64,000 nucleotides of DNA. It comes from Paracentrotus lividus. Taxonomy: Eukaryota > Echinodermata > Echinoidea > Camarodonta > Echinidae. The stretch covers positions 2,956,000 through 3,019,999 of the forward strand of contig CALNVZ010003432.1 in assembly GCA_940671915.1 (NCBI GenBank). The letters are read 5' to 3'. The translations under genes and the position numbers were made by a program. The stretch's first letter is position 1. The number at the start of each line of letters is the position of its first letter. Under the pieces are notes generated by a model that searched no databases, had not been told where the DNA came from, and worked only from the letters and a program-made list of their open reading frames with translations. Shown in pieces: positions 47,953-62,469 of this stretch.

Positions 47953-49301
47953 CGGTACCGGTATTAAATTTCTATAGGTAACAATCCAAAAAAAGAATAG
48001 AATTATGTGCCTAACCCCCTGTGCTGCTACGGGAACTGCTGCTAGTGTATTTACATTGCTGTATACCATAGACAGTGTCCACATCAACCATGTCAACACA
48101 AGGATTTATGATCGACAAGACAATCAGAGACAAGGTTCAGAAAAGGAAATCAGACAACAATAGGGATATTCTCATCCTTTCAAAGGTACAAAGTATCTTC
48201 ATGAATTGATAATTCTGATTATGAAATATGAATGTCATGCTCCATGCACACTCTTCACTCCCTGGGGGAGTCATGTTCCAAAACAATTGTTAATGTTAAC
48301 TGATTAATCACCATTTTTATGCTACAGTCACACAGACACGTACGTATAGTTACGTCCCGTTGCGTCCAAAAATTACTTTCTTTTCTGCGGATTCCCACAG
48401 ATGCCTTCCCGTCATAGTCAGAAGTGGAAATAATGATTATTTCGTTCATCCAATAAAACAAAGAAATACATAAGAAATGATAGAAAAGAAGATGAAATGA
48501 GATTAAAACAACAAAAACGTAACTATACGTAAGTGTCTGTGTGACTGTAGCATTAGAGTTACCACTTTGTATTGGTACAAATGTAGTTAGCAAACATGTT
48601 CCAATTCTGACTATTTGGGTCATTACCAATTGATGGAAACATAAACATAAAGTAATAATGTTAGACCAAGTGGATAATTCAATATACATTTTATAGTCTA
48701 AATAGGAAATTAGACAAAATGGTAATCATATTGGCAAAGTGGCGATTAATGATTACAGGTAAATAGTAGACAAACTGGTTGTAAACAAGAGGATTGTACT
48801 GTCTGATGGGCATTAGACAAATTGGTTGCAGACCAAGTAGCAATTCACCTTTTTAGACAGGTAATTTTTACTTTACGTAATGATTTAGATCAACTACTGT
48901 ATATACATTTGTATACGCTGTATTTTTCACAAATTGCCAATGCCACATGTTCACAAGTGGTTAAATTCGCAATCTGGAAACTACTAGTATTAGGCACTAC
49001 GGGAACGCTTATGACAATGGGATTGGAGTGATTATTTTAGCGTTTTCTTAATTTAACGAATAGCACTCGACTCCCCTAATCCGCAAAATATATACCATAT
49101 ACATGTACAGTATTAGAAAATGACTTTATACTGACGTGTAAACGTTGCCCCATCCTTGTGTGAGGTCCGATTCCTGAACGATGTAGCGTAACCTTCCGTC
49201 TCCTTTGGTTACAGGATCCTGCTTGGCTGCAGCTTCCCAATATAATTCAATGCTATGATGGGTCACTTTACCAACCACTGGTGGATCAGGTTTCTTGGGT
49301 T
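26766..49301 (-). CDS. FANK1: FANK1, fibronectin III and ankyrin repeat protein
   Basis: Seven coding exons on the - strand join in matching phase: 49136-49301, 40385-40515, 32568-32727, 31663-31894, 30410-30553, 28564-28686, 26766-26831. They give 340 aa plus a short unseen N-terminus; human FANK1 has 345. The first two exons form the fibronectin III domain ([16 protein letters not shown] is nearly identical to human). The next four carry about six ankyrin repeats, with [52 protein letters not shown] and HKTPLMIAALNGH. The last exon is a short charged tail ending at TGA 26766-26768. In mammals FANK1 is a testis-enriched regulator linked to Jun/AP-1; its role here is not shown by sequence. 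The introns are rich in MITEs and duplications. The gene is complete except for exon 1. Confidence 0.93.
27313..28069. mobile_element. piggyBac-like TTAA MITE 1
   Basis: TTAA lies at both ends (27313-27316, 28066-28069) with inverted termini CCCTAAAAGGGCCGGGT. The subterminal G- and C-rich stretches (GGGGGGCCTAATCAGCCCCC type) and the internal TACATAAGAAATT words are shared with MITE 2 at 28769-29543. It lies in the last FANK1 intron. TTAA plus CCC termini is typical of piggyBac derivatives. Confidence 0.88.
28564..28686 (-). CDS. FANK1: FANK1 exon: last ankyrin repeats
   Basis: 41 codons, phase 0 at both ends, acceptor CTGCAG and donor GTATGT. It encodes [20 protein letters not shown], then EMAKSFDRK, matching human VAVLNNHEELVQLLLDKGAD, then EMARVFDRQ. 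Confidence 0.92.
28769..29543. mobile_element. piggyBac-like TTAA MITE 2
   Basis: TTAA lies at 28769-28772 and 29540-29543, with inverted termini CCCTAATCAGACTGGGG. It shares its interior with MITE 1, including TACATAAGAAATT, GAGCAAAAAGTATGATTTCA and the GCGGCCG/GATCT subterminal motif. It lies in the FANK1 intron between exons 30410-30553 and 28564-28686. Confidence 0.88.
30410..30553 (-). CDS. FANK1: FANK1 exon: ankyrin repeat
   Basis: 48 codons, phase 0/0, acceptor ATAACAG and donor GTAAGA. It encodes [16 protein letters not shown] and [16 protein letters not shown]; human has [16 protein letters not shown] and GANVNVKDRNGKTPLM. Confidence 0.93.
31156..31615. mobile_element. Harbinger-like MITE with TTA target (460 bp)
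   Basis: Inverted ends GGCTGGGTTCACATAGA and TATGTGAACCCAGCC are flanked by TTA at 31153-31155 and 31616-31618. It lies in a FANK1 intron 48 bp from the exon at 31663. The TTA target suggests the PIF/Harbinger superfamily. Confidence 0.85.
31663..31894 (-). CDS. FANK1: FANK1 exon: central ankyrin repeats
   Basis: One base plus 77 codons, acceptor TATTGCAG and donor GTAAGA. It encodes [40 protein letters not shown] and [10 protein letters not shown]. This is the best-conserved exon; human has [20 protein letters not shown] and [20 protein letters not shown]. Confidence 0.95.
32568..32727 (-). CDS. FANK1: FANK1 exon: first ankyrin repeat
   Basis: Two bases, 52 codons, two bases. Acceptor TTTCTGCAG, donor GTAAGT. 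It encodes [13 protein letters not shown] and [20 protein letters not shown]; human has REPISSEHLHRAV and VDVPNKFGFTALMVAAQKG. The split AAG codon at the junction reproduces the human TTREP/NTKEP boundary. Confidence 0.93.
34493..34612. mobile_element. GGGGGCGTTTCAT hairpin MITE, copy 1
   Basis: A 120-bp near-perfect palindrome with ends GGGGGCGTTTCATCAAAGGA and the reverse complement of GGGGGGCGTTTCATGAAAGG. The centre shares GCTACTGAAATGCTTGCATC (on the - strand) with copy 2 at 59176-59305. Confidence 0.8.
38588..38872. mobile_element. Possible MITE with GCGCGGATC ends
   Basis: The left end reads GCGCGGATCCATGG and the right end CCTGATCCGCGTTTGC, inverted. Long G runs lie inside each end. 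It belongs to the dispersed GGATCC/G-run family of this window. The short arms and low-complexity interior keep confidence low. Confidence 0.45.
40385..40515 (-). CDS. FANK1: FANK1 exon: second half of fibronectin III domain
   Basis: One base, 43 codons, one base. Acceptor CTACCAG, donor GTAAGT. It encodes [14 protein letters not shown], then [18 protein letters not shown], the F-G strand pattern of an FN3 fold. The joining codon ACT gives YTGY, exactly as in human. Confidence 0.9.
42518..42553. repeat. 36-bp near-perfect palindrome
   Basis: TTACATACGTATACATGT is followed directly by its reverse complement with a single mismatch. It is made of alternating purine-pyrimidine TACATGTA words. 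Confidence 0.85.
44715..45400 (+). repeat. 332-bp tandem duplication
   Basis: Two units share GCCACTGCCCGAAAATG (near 44760 and 45092), the string TATTCTTTGGGTATCGAG and GTGACATTCAGAAGTCAT, at a constant offset of about 332 bp. A third, partial and diverged copy of the unit end lies at 46850-46910. Confidence 0.8.
45590..46480 (+). repeat. Segmental duplication, copy 1
   Basis: Collinear with 46960-47910 at an offset of about 1.35-1.45 kb. Shared landmarks are AAACCAAACCACTAAAATTA, the GATTCG plus T-run block, CTGAAAAGGAAT, GGTATCGAAACATTTTTA and the GACATGGGTCGG end. A partial third unit starts near 46620 (AAACCAAATTATCAAAATTA). The GA tracts inside differ in length. Confidence 0.75.
46960..47910 (+). 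repeat. Segmental duplication, copy 2
   Basis: The second copy of the block above. It differs by an inserted GGGGGCGAAACTGACCTGAA stretch (47463-47545) of the GGCGCC-AAATTGATCT family and by longer AT-rich spacers. It is followed by a pure T run at about 47899-47948. Confidence 0.75.
48320..48552. mobile_element. Harbinger-like MITE with TTA target (233 bp)
   Basis: Inverted ends TGCTACAGTCACACAGACAC, then TACGTATAGTTACG on the left, matched on the right with two or three changes, flanked by TTA at 48317-48319 and 48553-48555. Confidence 0.85.
49136..49301 (-). CDS. FANK1: FANK1 exon: first half of fibronectin III domain
   Basis: Two bases, 54 codons, two bases. The acceptor is CCATTTAG and the donor GTCAGT, chosen over a nearby GTATAA because only it restores the YTGY codon junction. 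It encodes [20 protein letters not shown], then GWGNVY. The missing first base of the opening codon shows that another coding exon lies upstream. Confidence 0.92.
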
Positions 49302-49659
49302 CTAAATGGAAGGAATCAAATATGAAATGACAAGAGTGGGTTATGCAGATTTATATTTTCTTAAAAATCTGTACCTGACTTTCCAAATTTTGATGCTGGC
49401 TGTCTTCAATCTTGAGGGGTGGGTGAAGAATAGCCTGACCCTACATGTACTTGCAATTGTTATGTTATTTTGGATTTCATCTTGTCATTACTTACATAGT
49501 ATTATAGATCTATACTTAATATTATAAAAACATAATACAATGAAATTAAAAGAACATTTTTACAAGAAATACTTAGTCTATTTATAACCAAGAATTTATG
49601 GATAAATTTCCACTCGCTACTTTACACACAGTGCACGTTGAAATTTTTACTCCACAAAT

Positions 49660-49952
49660 ATGCACGACGCTCGAATGATCACGTTAGCATATGAAATACA
49701 CTACCATTATGCCTTCCAATGAACAATAGTCACAATAAAATTTAGACTTGTCATTTATTTTTTTGGTAAGACCTCATTTTTTCATTCATTTCATTTCCAC
49801 TGGGGGAGATCGACAGTTGGATTCGTTGAAGTTCCTATTTATATTTCTCTTCTTTATTCTCAAAAGTATTGAAAGAGTGGCTTTCCGGCAACACGTTTGT
49901 GAAGTCGAGTCTTGCAGTTTTTCTTGCAAAATGGTCTCCATTCGGTAATGAT
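49660..49952 (+). repeat. ~290-bp dispersed repeat, copy 1
   Basis: It aligns over its whole length with 53950-54250: CGCTCGAATGATCACG, then CACTACCATTATGCCTTCCA, GAACAATAGTCACAATAAAA and TGCAGTTTTTCTTGCAAAAT. It ends at the same TAATGATTGAC word. No terminal repeats were seen. Confidence 0.8.
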
Positions 49953-50175
49953 TGACGGCTGTGCGGGCCCGCTACACACATGCGTTAGTAGTATAGTGGG
50001 TGCATACTGTATGCGCATATGCAACTTCGTGCACGTGATCGTGACGTGAAGACCCAAGTGTTTTTGATAAGCTACGCCCCCAGCTATTATTTCCATCTTC
50101 GTTCAATGCACATGTGTGTTAAATAAACATGAGTCCGTGCCCACCTTTGCGCGATTAGCCAATCAGAGCAAGTAC

Positions 50176-50224
50176 CTTCTCTTTCACAGCACCCCAGAAT
50201 TCTGGCTGTAGAGAATTGCAACAT
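50176..50224 (-). CDS. FANK1: Candidate FANK1 first coding exon (weak)
   Basis: On the - strand an ATG at 50224 opens 16 codons and one base before a donor-like GTACTT. That leaves the single G needed to begin the next exon (G plus AA = Glu). The encoded residues do not resemble the human N-terminus and the donor is weak; a phase match has a one-in-three chance of being luck. Confidence 0.2.
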
Positions 50225-50502
50225 ATCGATGTGCAGTGAAGAATATCATGATGCTGCGAGTGAGATGCGGTTGAATTGTTTAGGGATGCTTCATTTTAAC
50301 ACACATGTCATTACACTACACTCTTGGCTACATAAAATTTCTCATTCACACATTTTTTTTCTGAAACGGGTTGTTTATGTGCGCACTATCCTTTCATTTT
50401 CAGAATTAAATTATTGTCTATTGACAAAAAATGACATCGTCTAGTCCTCTGATTGAGAAATGGGCGGGAGCTAAAAAACTTAAATAGAAAAATTGTGATA
50501 TA

Positions 50503-51276
50503 CCGTAATTCACGGTGTATAAGCCGCACTCGTGTATAAACCGCACCCCCAAATCTGGACCCTTGCAACAAAAAAAAAAAAATTAAAAATTAAAAAAATT
50601 AATTAAAAAAATAATTAAGAAATTAATCGACAAATTAATAAAGTATTTCAATTGTAAGTAGAGTCTTATCTTGTTTTTATGTGAGAAGCAACAAGGGCAG
50701 GCGAAGTAAAGATAGATCTAGGCCGAAACAAAATATTTTTACGCGACAGACTCCGTAACAGTCCGTTGTAGGAGGCTGCCATATTGAATGAAAACCTAAA
50801 CAAGTAGCGCTATTTCGCCGATAGATGGCGCTAGATTGCTGCAAAATTAAAATCCATCGGAGAGATCGCTGCAATGTACTCTGCATGCACAATACAACTG
50901 ACTGTGCCGCGTGGCCGGGTGCTTGCTGGCTATACGGTACGCACCGTTAATGCGCGCGCACATGTACTTTTTCATTCAATATGGCTGCCTCCATACAACG
51001 GAGTCCGTCACGTAAAAATCTACCTCAGTTTAGTTGATTAACTGAACAAGAAATCATGGTAATGTCTTTAAATATGTTTGTGTTTTTCTCCCTATTTGTG
51101 ATTATTCAAAATCCTGTGATTTGTCCAACTTATTGTCCTTTTTTTTAATATTTAGACATTTATTTTTTGACAAAAACTCGCCATGAATCGATCCTATCCC
51201 GTGTATAACCCGCACCCCCAACTTTTGACTTTTTGCCGAAGGCAAAAAGGTGCGGCTTATACACCGTTAATTACGG
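50503..51276. mobile_element. TA-target MITE with CCGTAATT ends, holding a nested MITE
   Basis: Inverted ends CCGTAATTCACGGTGTATAA and the reverse complement of GTGTATAAGCCGCACC-type sequence, flanked by TA at 50501-50502 and 51277-51278. Near the right end a second pair of words (CCCGTGTATAACCCGCACCC) partly repeats the terminal motif. A nested hairpin lies at 50735-51019. Confidence 0.82.
50735..51019. mobile_element. Nested MITE with TTTTTACG ends
   Basis: Left arm TTTTTACGCGACAGACTCCG, then GGAGGCTGCCATATTGAATG; right arm is the reverse complement of TTTTTACGTGACGGACTCCG, then GGAGGCAGCCATATTGAATG. The left arm has an extra GTAACA-type insertion. Confidence 0.75.
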
Positions 51277-51278
51277 TA

Positions 51279-53125
51279 GTGACGCATTGTATTACCGGAC
51301 ACTGTCATAATTCCAGACGCACATATTACTGCGCACTAAAGCAATTTTGTGCGCGTAGGTCGGCGCAGTTAAATTCCACACACCAAAACATGGAACAAGA
51401 TTGCTAAAATGAGGCAAAAAAAATTTAAGTTTTAGCTTATTTATCTCTAAAATGATAGAAAGTGGTTAAAACTTAAATTTTCATATTGCATACCTTTACA
51501 ATTCAAATTGATATATTTTTTGATGTAGTTGTTCAAAAAAATTTCGGCCTTTGGCCAACCGGAAGGTCATATATAAGCCATAGGGGTAGGTTCACGATGT
51601 AAATCGCCTCAAATCCTGTATATTTTGTATATTTTTCCTTTTAATTTTTATTAATTTTATTTTTTTAATTTTACTCGATTGGGCGCCCCCTTATGGTCGA
51701 TTTGGAGCCCCTTTGAGGTCATATTGGCGCCCTTTCGGGCGCCTACCCGCCCCCCCCCAGAATACGTGCATGCTGTTTGAAGAATTTCAATATCTCGTCG
51801 TCCGCTTCAAATGTTGACGTGCGCTATGTGGTCATTGTATAGGGCAGCCAGTTTTCCAATCATGACGATTGCGCAGCGCAAGCGCAAGAGCGATAGATAG
51901 AGAACACGAACGTCGATAAACATTATCCGAAGTTGATAAGTTAATTGAAGCAATTATCTTTCTCAAGGCTTGGATCACACAAAAAGACAAAGATTAAGAA
52001 ATAAAGGATAGGATCTAAACCAAAAAGGATATGTTTTATAAAACAAAAACCCAAAATTAATCCGAGATTAACTGCAATGCCAGTCTAACGTTAGTCTAGT
52101 CGAGACAAGAGCATATTATGATGATCGAAAACAAATTAAAAACAACACACAATTATAATGTTATATCCCACAGAGGGCGCGCGTCCGGAATCATAATGTA
52201 ATTTGTCAGGCGCAAAAATAATTGTTTTTTGTAGAGGGGTATGCGGCAAGTGCGATACAAAGAAAACGGTTGGTAAATATCAAATAATTTTACCATTTTC
52301 ATAAATTTCACAATATTTGGAATAACTAGATCTAGGCCTAGAAGTATAACGTTAGACCTAACTGTTAGTGCCGTTAGTGCAAATTTTTCTTTATTTCGTT
52401 TCCTCAAACTGTCCTTTTTAAAGCAGTAAAATAAAGGCGTCTGGTAATATGGTAGTGTAACCATAATTCGCGCAGAACATTAATTCACGCACGACGGATA
52501 TCTCAAAAAGTAATCAATATCGTGAAAATCTGATAGCACCATCAGAAAGAGGGACCAAAAATTGCTAAGGATCCAAACTTTCGTCACGGTATGTTGTATC
52601 GAATTGTGAAATTATTGACCAAACATCGAAAAATTGCGTGTCCGTTGCCAAAATTCCGAGTTTTTTGACAAGGGTTTGGAAATCATCATTTTCCGAGTTA
52701 ATATCATAAAATTATGAGATGATATTAATATCATCTTATTCTATGAAATTTTGACTTACATTTACTGTTATTCCCTTTCCTTAGACTGATGGAATTTCTT
52801 GATAAATCTTTGTCAAACGCTCGTGCGGAAATTAAGGTCACACTGTTTTGTTGACTTTTTCAGCAGAATGCGCGATCGTTCGATCGACATAGAATTTTGA
52901 AATCGCGATATCGTCAAAACCCTTTGACCTCGTTCACTTCTTCGTTTGGCGATTCGGAGTTTAGAATTTTGCCGTTTATTTGGTAATCATAGTTTTCGTT
53001 GATTTTGAGTAAAACATGAAATATTGTTGATTGAATGTGGCAATTTTTATAATTTTTGAAATTTGCGCGAACTATGGTCTCCCCATCATACAATACACTG
53101 CCATACAATTTAGACCCTAGTGATT
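51279..53125. other. FANK1 upstream region, no exon found
   Basis: Positions 51560-51590 share AAGCCATAGGGGTAGGTTCA with 14710. Positions 51690-51765 are a reverse-complement stretch of the GGCGCC-AAATTGATCT family. No coding similarity was recognised in the remainder. Confidence 0.4.
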
Positions 53126-53524
53126 GTCTTCTTCTTCTTCTTCTTCTTCTTGATCAGTACAGTCCACCATCTGGTGTATTATCGTACTATTTGGTAGAGT
53201 AACCCGTCGTTATATTTTTGGCTTACGAGGAAACATTGCTAGTCATTGCTTCAATTTTGTTAAGTGTCCACCCAACCCCCCCCCCCCCCCCATCCTGCTC
53301 CTAGTTTATCGGAGCTGGACATTCTGCACCTCTTGCTTGAAGAGGTTTGCAGAGGTAGAGTTGACAAGCTCTTCTGGCAGCGAGTTCCATAACCTGACAG
53401 AGTCTGGAAAGAAAGACCTCTGGTAGACAGAGGTTCTTGCAAAGGGTATCTGGAACTGCCGAGTATCATGTCCACGGTGTGGTGTTAATACCGGAATTAA
53501 GTATGTCTGGGGAATGTCTATATG
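53126..53524 (-). mobile_element. 5'-truncated CR1/L2-like LINE, 3' end with (GAA)n tail
   Basis: On the - strand the frame from about 53524 to the stop at 53306-53308 reads YLIPVLTPHRGHDTRQF, then SFFPDSVRLWNSLPEELVNS, the very C-terminal signature of CR1/L2-class reverse transcriptases. After the stop come about 150 bp of 3' UTR and a (GAA)n microsatellite tail (CTT on the + strand, 53127-53152). A C run (G on the - strand) at 53276-53291 interrupts the UTR. Everything upstream of the last ~70 codons is missing. Confidence 0.85.
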
Positions 53525-53949
53525 CCTGTCTTACCTGACATAACTGCAAATGTTGATACTCAAATTCGCATTCTTTTTCGTAAACAAGTGAATTTAAAGA
53601 CGTCGTCAGTTCAGATATTGTGTGTGTGAGTGAAGCGCAGTGGAGTCCTACTTGCTGACTGCTGTGTCGATCGACGTACGAACCGGTGCCGCAGACCCGC
53701 GGCGGCTGGACCCAGGTGTGGTGGGGGAATGATCGGGCACTGAACGTTGGCAACTCGACTCAATCGGCAGCTGGATAGATCCAAAAATTGGCGTAAATCT
53801 AGTTCAATTTTTCAGGAAATTGCACCAACAGATTTAAAAGGATGTTCAACAAAGCTGCTAAGGCTCAATGAATTCCCTGACAACTGAAAAACACTACTAT
53901 TTTGGTACAAGTGCCACGAAGAAAAGTTCCTCCATAATTTAGTAATTTA

Positions 53950-54250
53950 TGCATGACGCTCGAATGATCACGAATTAGCATATGAAATACACTACCATTG
54001 TGCCTTCCAATGAACAATAGTCACGATAAAATTTAGATTTGTCATTTATTTTTTTTGGTAAGTCCTCATTTCTTTATGCGTTTTGAAATATTGGGCGTAC
54101 GTCCGACAGTGGATTCGCTGAAGTTCCTTTTTTATTTTTCTCTTCTTTTTTCTAAAAAATATTGAAAGAGTGGGTCTACGCCCAACCGTTTTTGAAGTCG
54201 CGTCTTGCAGTTTTTCTTGCAAAATGGTCTCCTTTTTGGTAATGATTGAC
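53950..54250 (+). repeat. ~290-bp dispersed repeat, copy 2
   Basis: Partner of 49660-49952 at an offset of about 4.29 kb in the same orientation. Differences are scattered substitutions and short indels. The two copies bracket the FANK1 upstream region. Confidence 0.8.
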
Positions 54251-54702
54251 AGCGTGCACGACAAAGAGGTCTATTATCGGGAACAGCTGAATCGCGTTGT
54301 TCAGTTACAGTCAACGCACTTCAGTCATCGCAACCGGGAGGTGGAGCTCCTCGCGATAGCTACCAGTAGCTAATCAGAGCGCCCAACGATCAAAATGCAT
54401 TGTTCTCTATTTCTGTAAAAGCGGAATGGTAGACTTTTTTCCGTGAGTGCGGCTCGTCTCTCGTTTCCGCAGACGCTCGATACGTAGATACGACCTCATA
54501 ATTTTTATCGGGCTGAAGAGGGCGTTTCTAATCAAATCGCAGGGGAAATGGAAAATATTAAAAGAAAGAGCTGTTGTATATCCAGGCTGGAGCCTTCCCT
54601 GAAATCCTTTAACTCTTCACTCTTCGAGTGGTCAGAAGCTACTGAAACCTGGCATAAACCCGAAGGATAAAAATCAACAGGTTACAGGAACGGACCCAGC
54701 GT

Positions 54703-54787
54703 GGGTTTACTATAGCTCAGCTGGTAGAGCGCCTGACTAGTAACCAGATTGTCTCTGCATGCACGGTTCAAATCCTGATGGTACCCC
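54703..54787 (+). tRNA. tRNA-Thr(AGT)-like pseudogene or SINE head
   Basis: It has a good Pol III A box (TAGCTCAGCTGG, 54713) and B box (GGTTCAAATCC), about 40 nt apart. The D arm GCTC/GAGC is intact. The anticodon loop CTAGTAA gives AGT (Thr) at 54739-54741. The anticodon stem has only three pairs, the T stem only two, and the acceptor arms pair poorly beyond GGG/CCC. I read it as a relic or the tRNA-derived head of a SINE, not a working tRNA. Confidence 0.55.
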
Positions 54788-55379
54788 ATTTTCTTTGCTA
54801 ATTTTTTTTTCAGTTAGTTTTTGTAATAGTTCTGTTTCCATTTTGTTTCATAAAATGTCGAGGAAGTGAGTTTAGTCGTTTGACGATGCAAAGATAAATT
54901 TGATGGATGGGTGTACAGATAGTTTGTTTTCTCTTGCATGTTGTATAGATTAATGAACGTTCTGAGTGAGTCTGTTCAAAGGAAGAATACCATTTAAACA
55001 CAATAATGTTATCAAAACGTATACTTTTATTATTATTAGGAAGCCAGCAAATCGAACAGCTGAGACATATTATGATAACGCACATGTATATTTGCATATA
55101 TCTTGCCTGAGACATAATGTTCCACAAAGAAGTTTAGTAAGATAAATATATATACACCGAATTATGGCTATTTGTCAAATTTCATTATCTAATCATACAA
55201 TAACTTGGATTATCACTCTTCCAGCTAATGCTTGATGCTGTATAATCATAATTTTAAACCTTTAGGTCAGCGCCTGTCGGTCGTTTAATGTTTAATTGTC
55301 AAGATATTGATGAAAGAATTATCACAATTCCAATAAGATTACAAATTGACACTTAAAATAGCACTGTAGTCTATCCATA
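54788..55379. other. Gene-free spacer
   Basis: No exon or repeat was identified between the tRNA-like relic and the palindromic element. Confidence 0.4.
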
Positions 55380-55381
55380 TA

Positions 55382-56376
55382 CACTGTCCGTCATAAAGGT
55401 GGAATATTTTTTTTGCCGCTATAGCGACATGATTTTGCTCTGACTTTAATTTCTTGAATATGTTTGTCTCGCTTTTACTTTTCGGGACCGTGGCTATATC
55501 TTGGACATTCTCCCAACCCTTCACGTGGACCTTTTTCCAAAAAAGTTTTGTCAACCCCCATGATGCCCATTTTTGTCATTTTTTCTCATTTTGGGGCCCC
55601 TTTTTGTTTTCCCGGCCGATCAAGCCCCCCTCAGTCCTACCCCCAGGAAACGCGACTGAGGTGTACTGTTTTATATTGTTCTTTAAGTTAAATCTATATT
55701 TCTGGGGACAGGCTTAGGTCTCTTGTCTAGGGGAGGGGTTGAAGTAAAAAACGAGATTGGTGAAAATTCGGAATATTTTATTCCATCTTTATGCTGAAAA
55801 CAAAAGAAATGAAAAACAACCTTTAACCCTTAAATACCATCATTTTCCAATTAAATTTTGTTTAGCCTTGATGACAAGGCTGTAAATAGTCATTATTGAT
55901 AATATTTTATTTTGATTTATGTTTGGTTGAGATTTTACAATACAATTTAGGGAAGATAGAAATTTCCTTGGTGTAAAAATGAATAAAATGAATGTTGAAC
56001 CCCAATCAAAATTTTTTTGACCCCTCCCCTAGACAAAAGAGTCGAGCCAGTAGCCATACATCTAGATTTAATTTAAAGAACAATAACATATCTCCACCTC
56101 AGACGTGTTTCCTTGGGGTAGGACTGAGGGGGCCTTGGTGGGTCGCGTGAACAAAAAGGGCCCCCAAAATAAGAAAAAATTACGAAAATGGCCATCATCT
56201 GGTGGTGACAAACTTTTTTGAAGAAAAATCCCCGGAAAGGGTTGAGGGAACGTCCAAGATATACACAGGATCCCAGAAAGTGAAAGCAGTGACAAACACA
56301 TTCAAGAAATTAATAACGGAGCAACATAATGTCGCTTGAGCCAGAAAAAAATATTCCACCTTTATGACGAACAGTG
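55382..56376. mobile_element. Palindromic TA-target element, copy 2 (995 bp, arms B then A)
   Basis: Ends CACTGTCCGTCATAAAGG (left) and the reverse complement of CACTGTTCGTCATAAAGG (right). The left flank is TA (55380-55381); the right flank is CA, probably a mutated TA. The left arm matches the right arm (B) of copy 1, and the right arm matches the left arm (A) of copy 1, so the copy is inverted relative to 1244-2215. The match extends through the centre (TTGTTTAGCCTTGATGACAA). Confidence 0.87.
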
Positions 56377-56764
56377 CAATATGGATAAGAAAATAATTTG
56401 GCATTTCCACTCTCTTGCCCTTTTTTTACTTTTTGTGAATAAAGTAATTTAGCTATTAAAATAAAATCTTCAGGGTTTTATGTTGTTTCAATAATTGAAT
56501 TAACTCTTAGAAAACTTTTACCTCAATGATGAGCATGAGAACAAATATGGACAAATTATACTTATTTGACATTTCATGTGCCCTCTAGAAATAAATAAAT
56601 TGAAGCACCTTTCTAGTGTATAGCTATACCGTAGTTTAATGATAGTCTAGATGTTGTCATCATCATTATCATTATTATTCAGTGGTCAGTGGTGATACCA
56701 GTTGGTTGCATGGTCTAGAAAAAGGGAGTAAAGCATATTGAAACTACAAACATATATACGATGA

Positions 56765-56770
56765 TTTATT
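56765..56770 (-). terminator. Candidate NMNAT polyadenylation signal
   Basis: AATAAA on the - strand, about 210 nt past the NMNAT stop codon. It is the first canonical hexamer I noticed downstream. Confidence 0.35.
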
Positions 56771-56981
56771 TTAAAAAAACAACAAACAAACAAACAAAAA
56801 AAACGAGATGTGAAGGCTTCAGAAGGCTTGCAGTTGGGCAATACTCTGAAAACTGATATAATTTTTATCATAGATCTATATATTTCAGAATATTACACAC
56901 TTTTCTTCTCTCTATAGTAATGGATTTTTTTTTTTTAAATTTCAATATAGGTTAGAGAAGGTAAGTACTGGTAGAATAATT

Positions 56982-62222
<5,241 letters not shown>

Positions 62223-62469
62223 TTAGAGATTTCATTTGAGTTACCATCTGTCCTTATCACGATCAGGCCAGTTTACTAAGTTATTACATTTTGCAATAGT
62301 TGCTATGTCTTGCAAACTTCTGGCAACGTTCAAGTTTGTCAAGAACATTTGTTTCAACAAAATGCACTGCGTTTTTGGTAAAAATGTCTGTGACATTGGC
62401 TTTTCAAAACGAATATTGACTTTGCCCCTTTCCTTTTATCCAGCTTAGCCGAGTGGGTCGTTAGCATTA

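Larger units (their letters stand above)
40516..49135 (-). other. FANK1 FN3 intron (8.6 kb)
   Basis: The intron between the two FN3 exons. Positions 40520-44700 look mostly unique, apart from a G run at 40879 and a palindrome at 42518. Positions 44715-47950 are dominated by duplications. Positions 48320-48552 hold a Harbinger-like MITE. A 103-codon open frame on the + strand at 43813-44124 matches nothing I know. Confidence 0.7.

Noticed and set aside
49860-50096. 78-codon - strand frame extending into the 290-bp repeat, considered as FANK1 exon 1
   Set aside because: Part of it is repeat sequence shared with 54132-54250, and it has no phase-compatible donor or similarity to FANK1.
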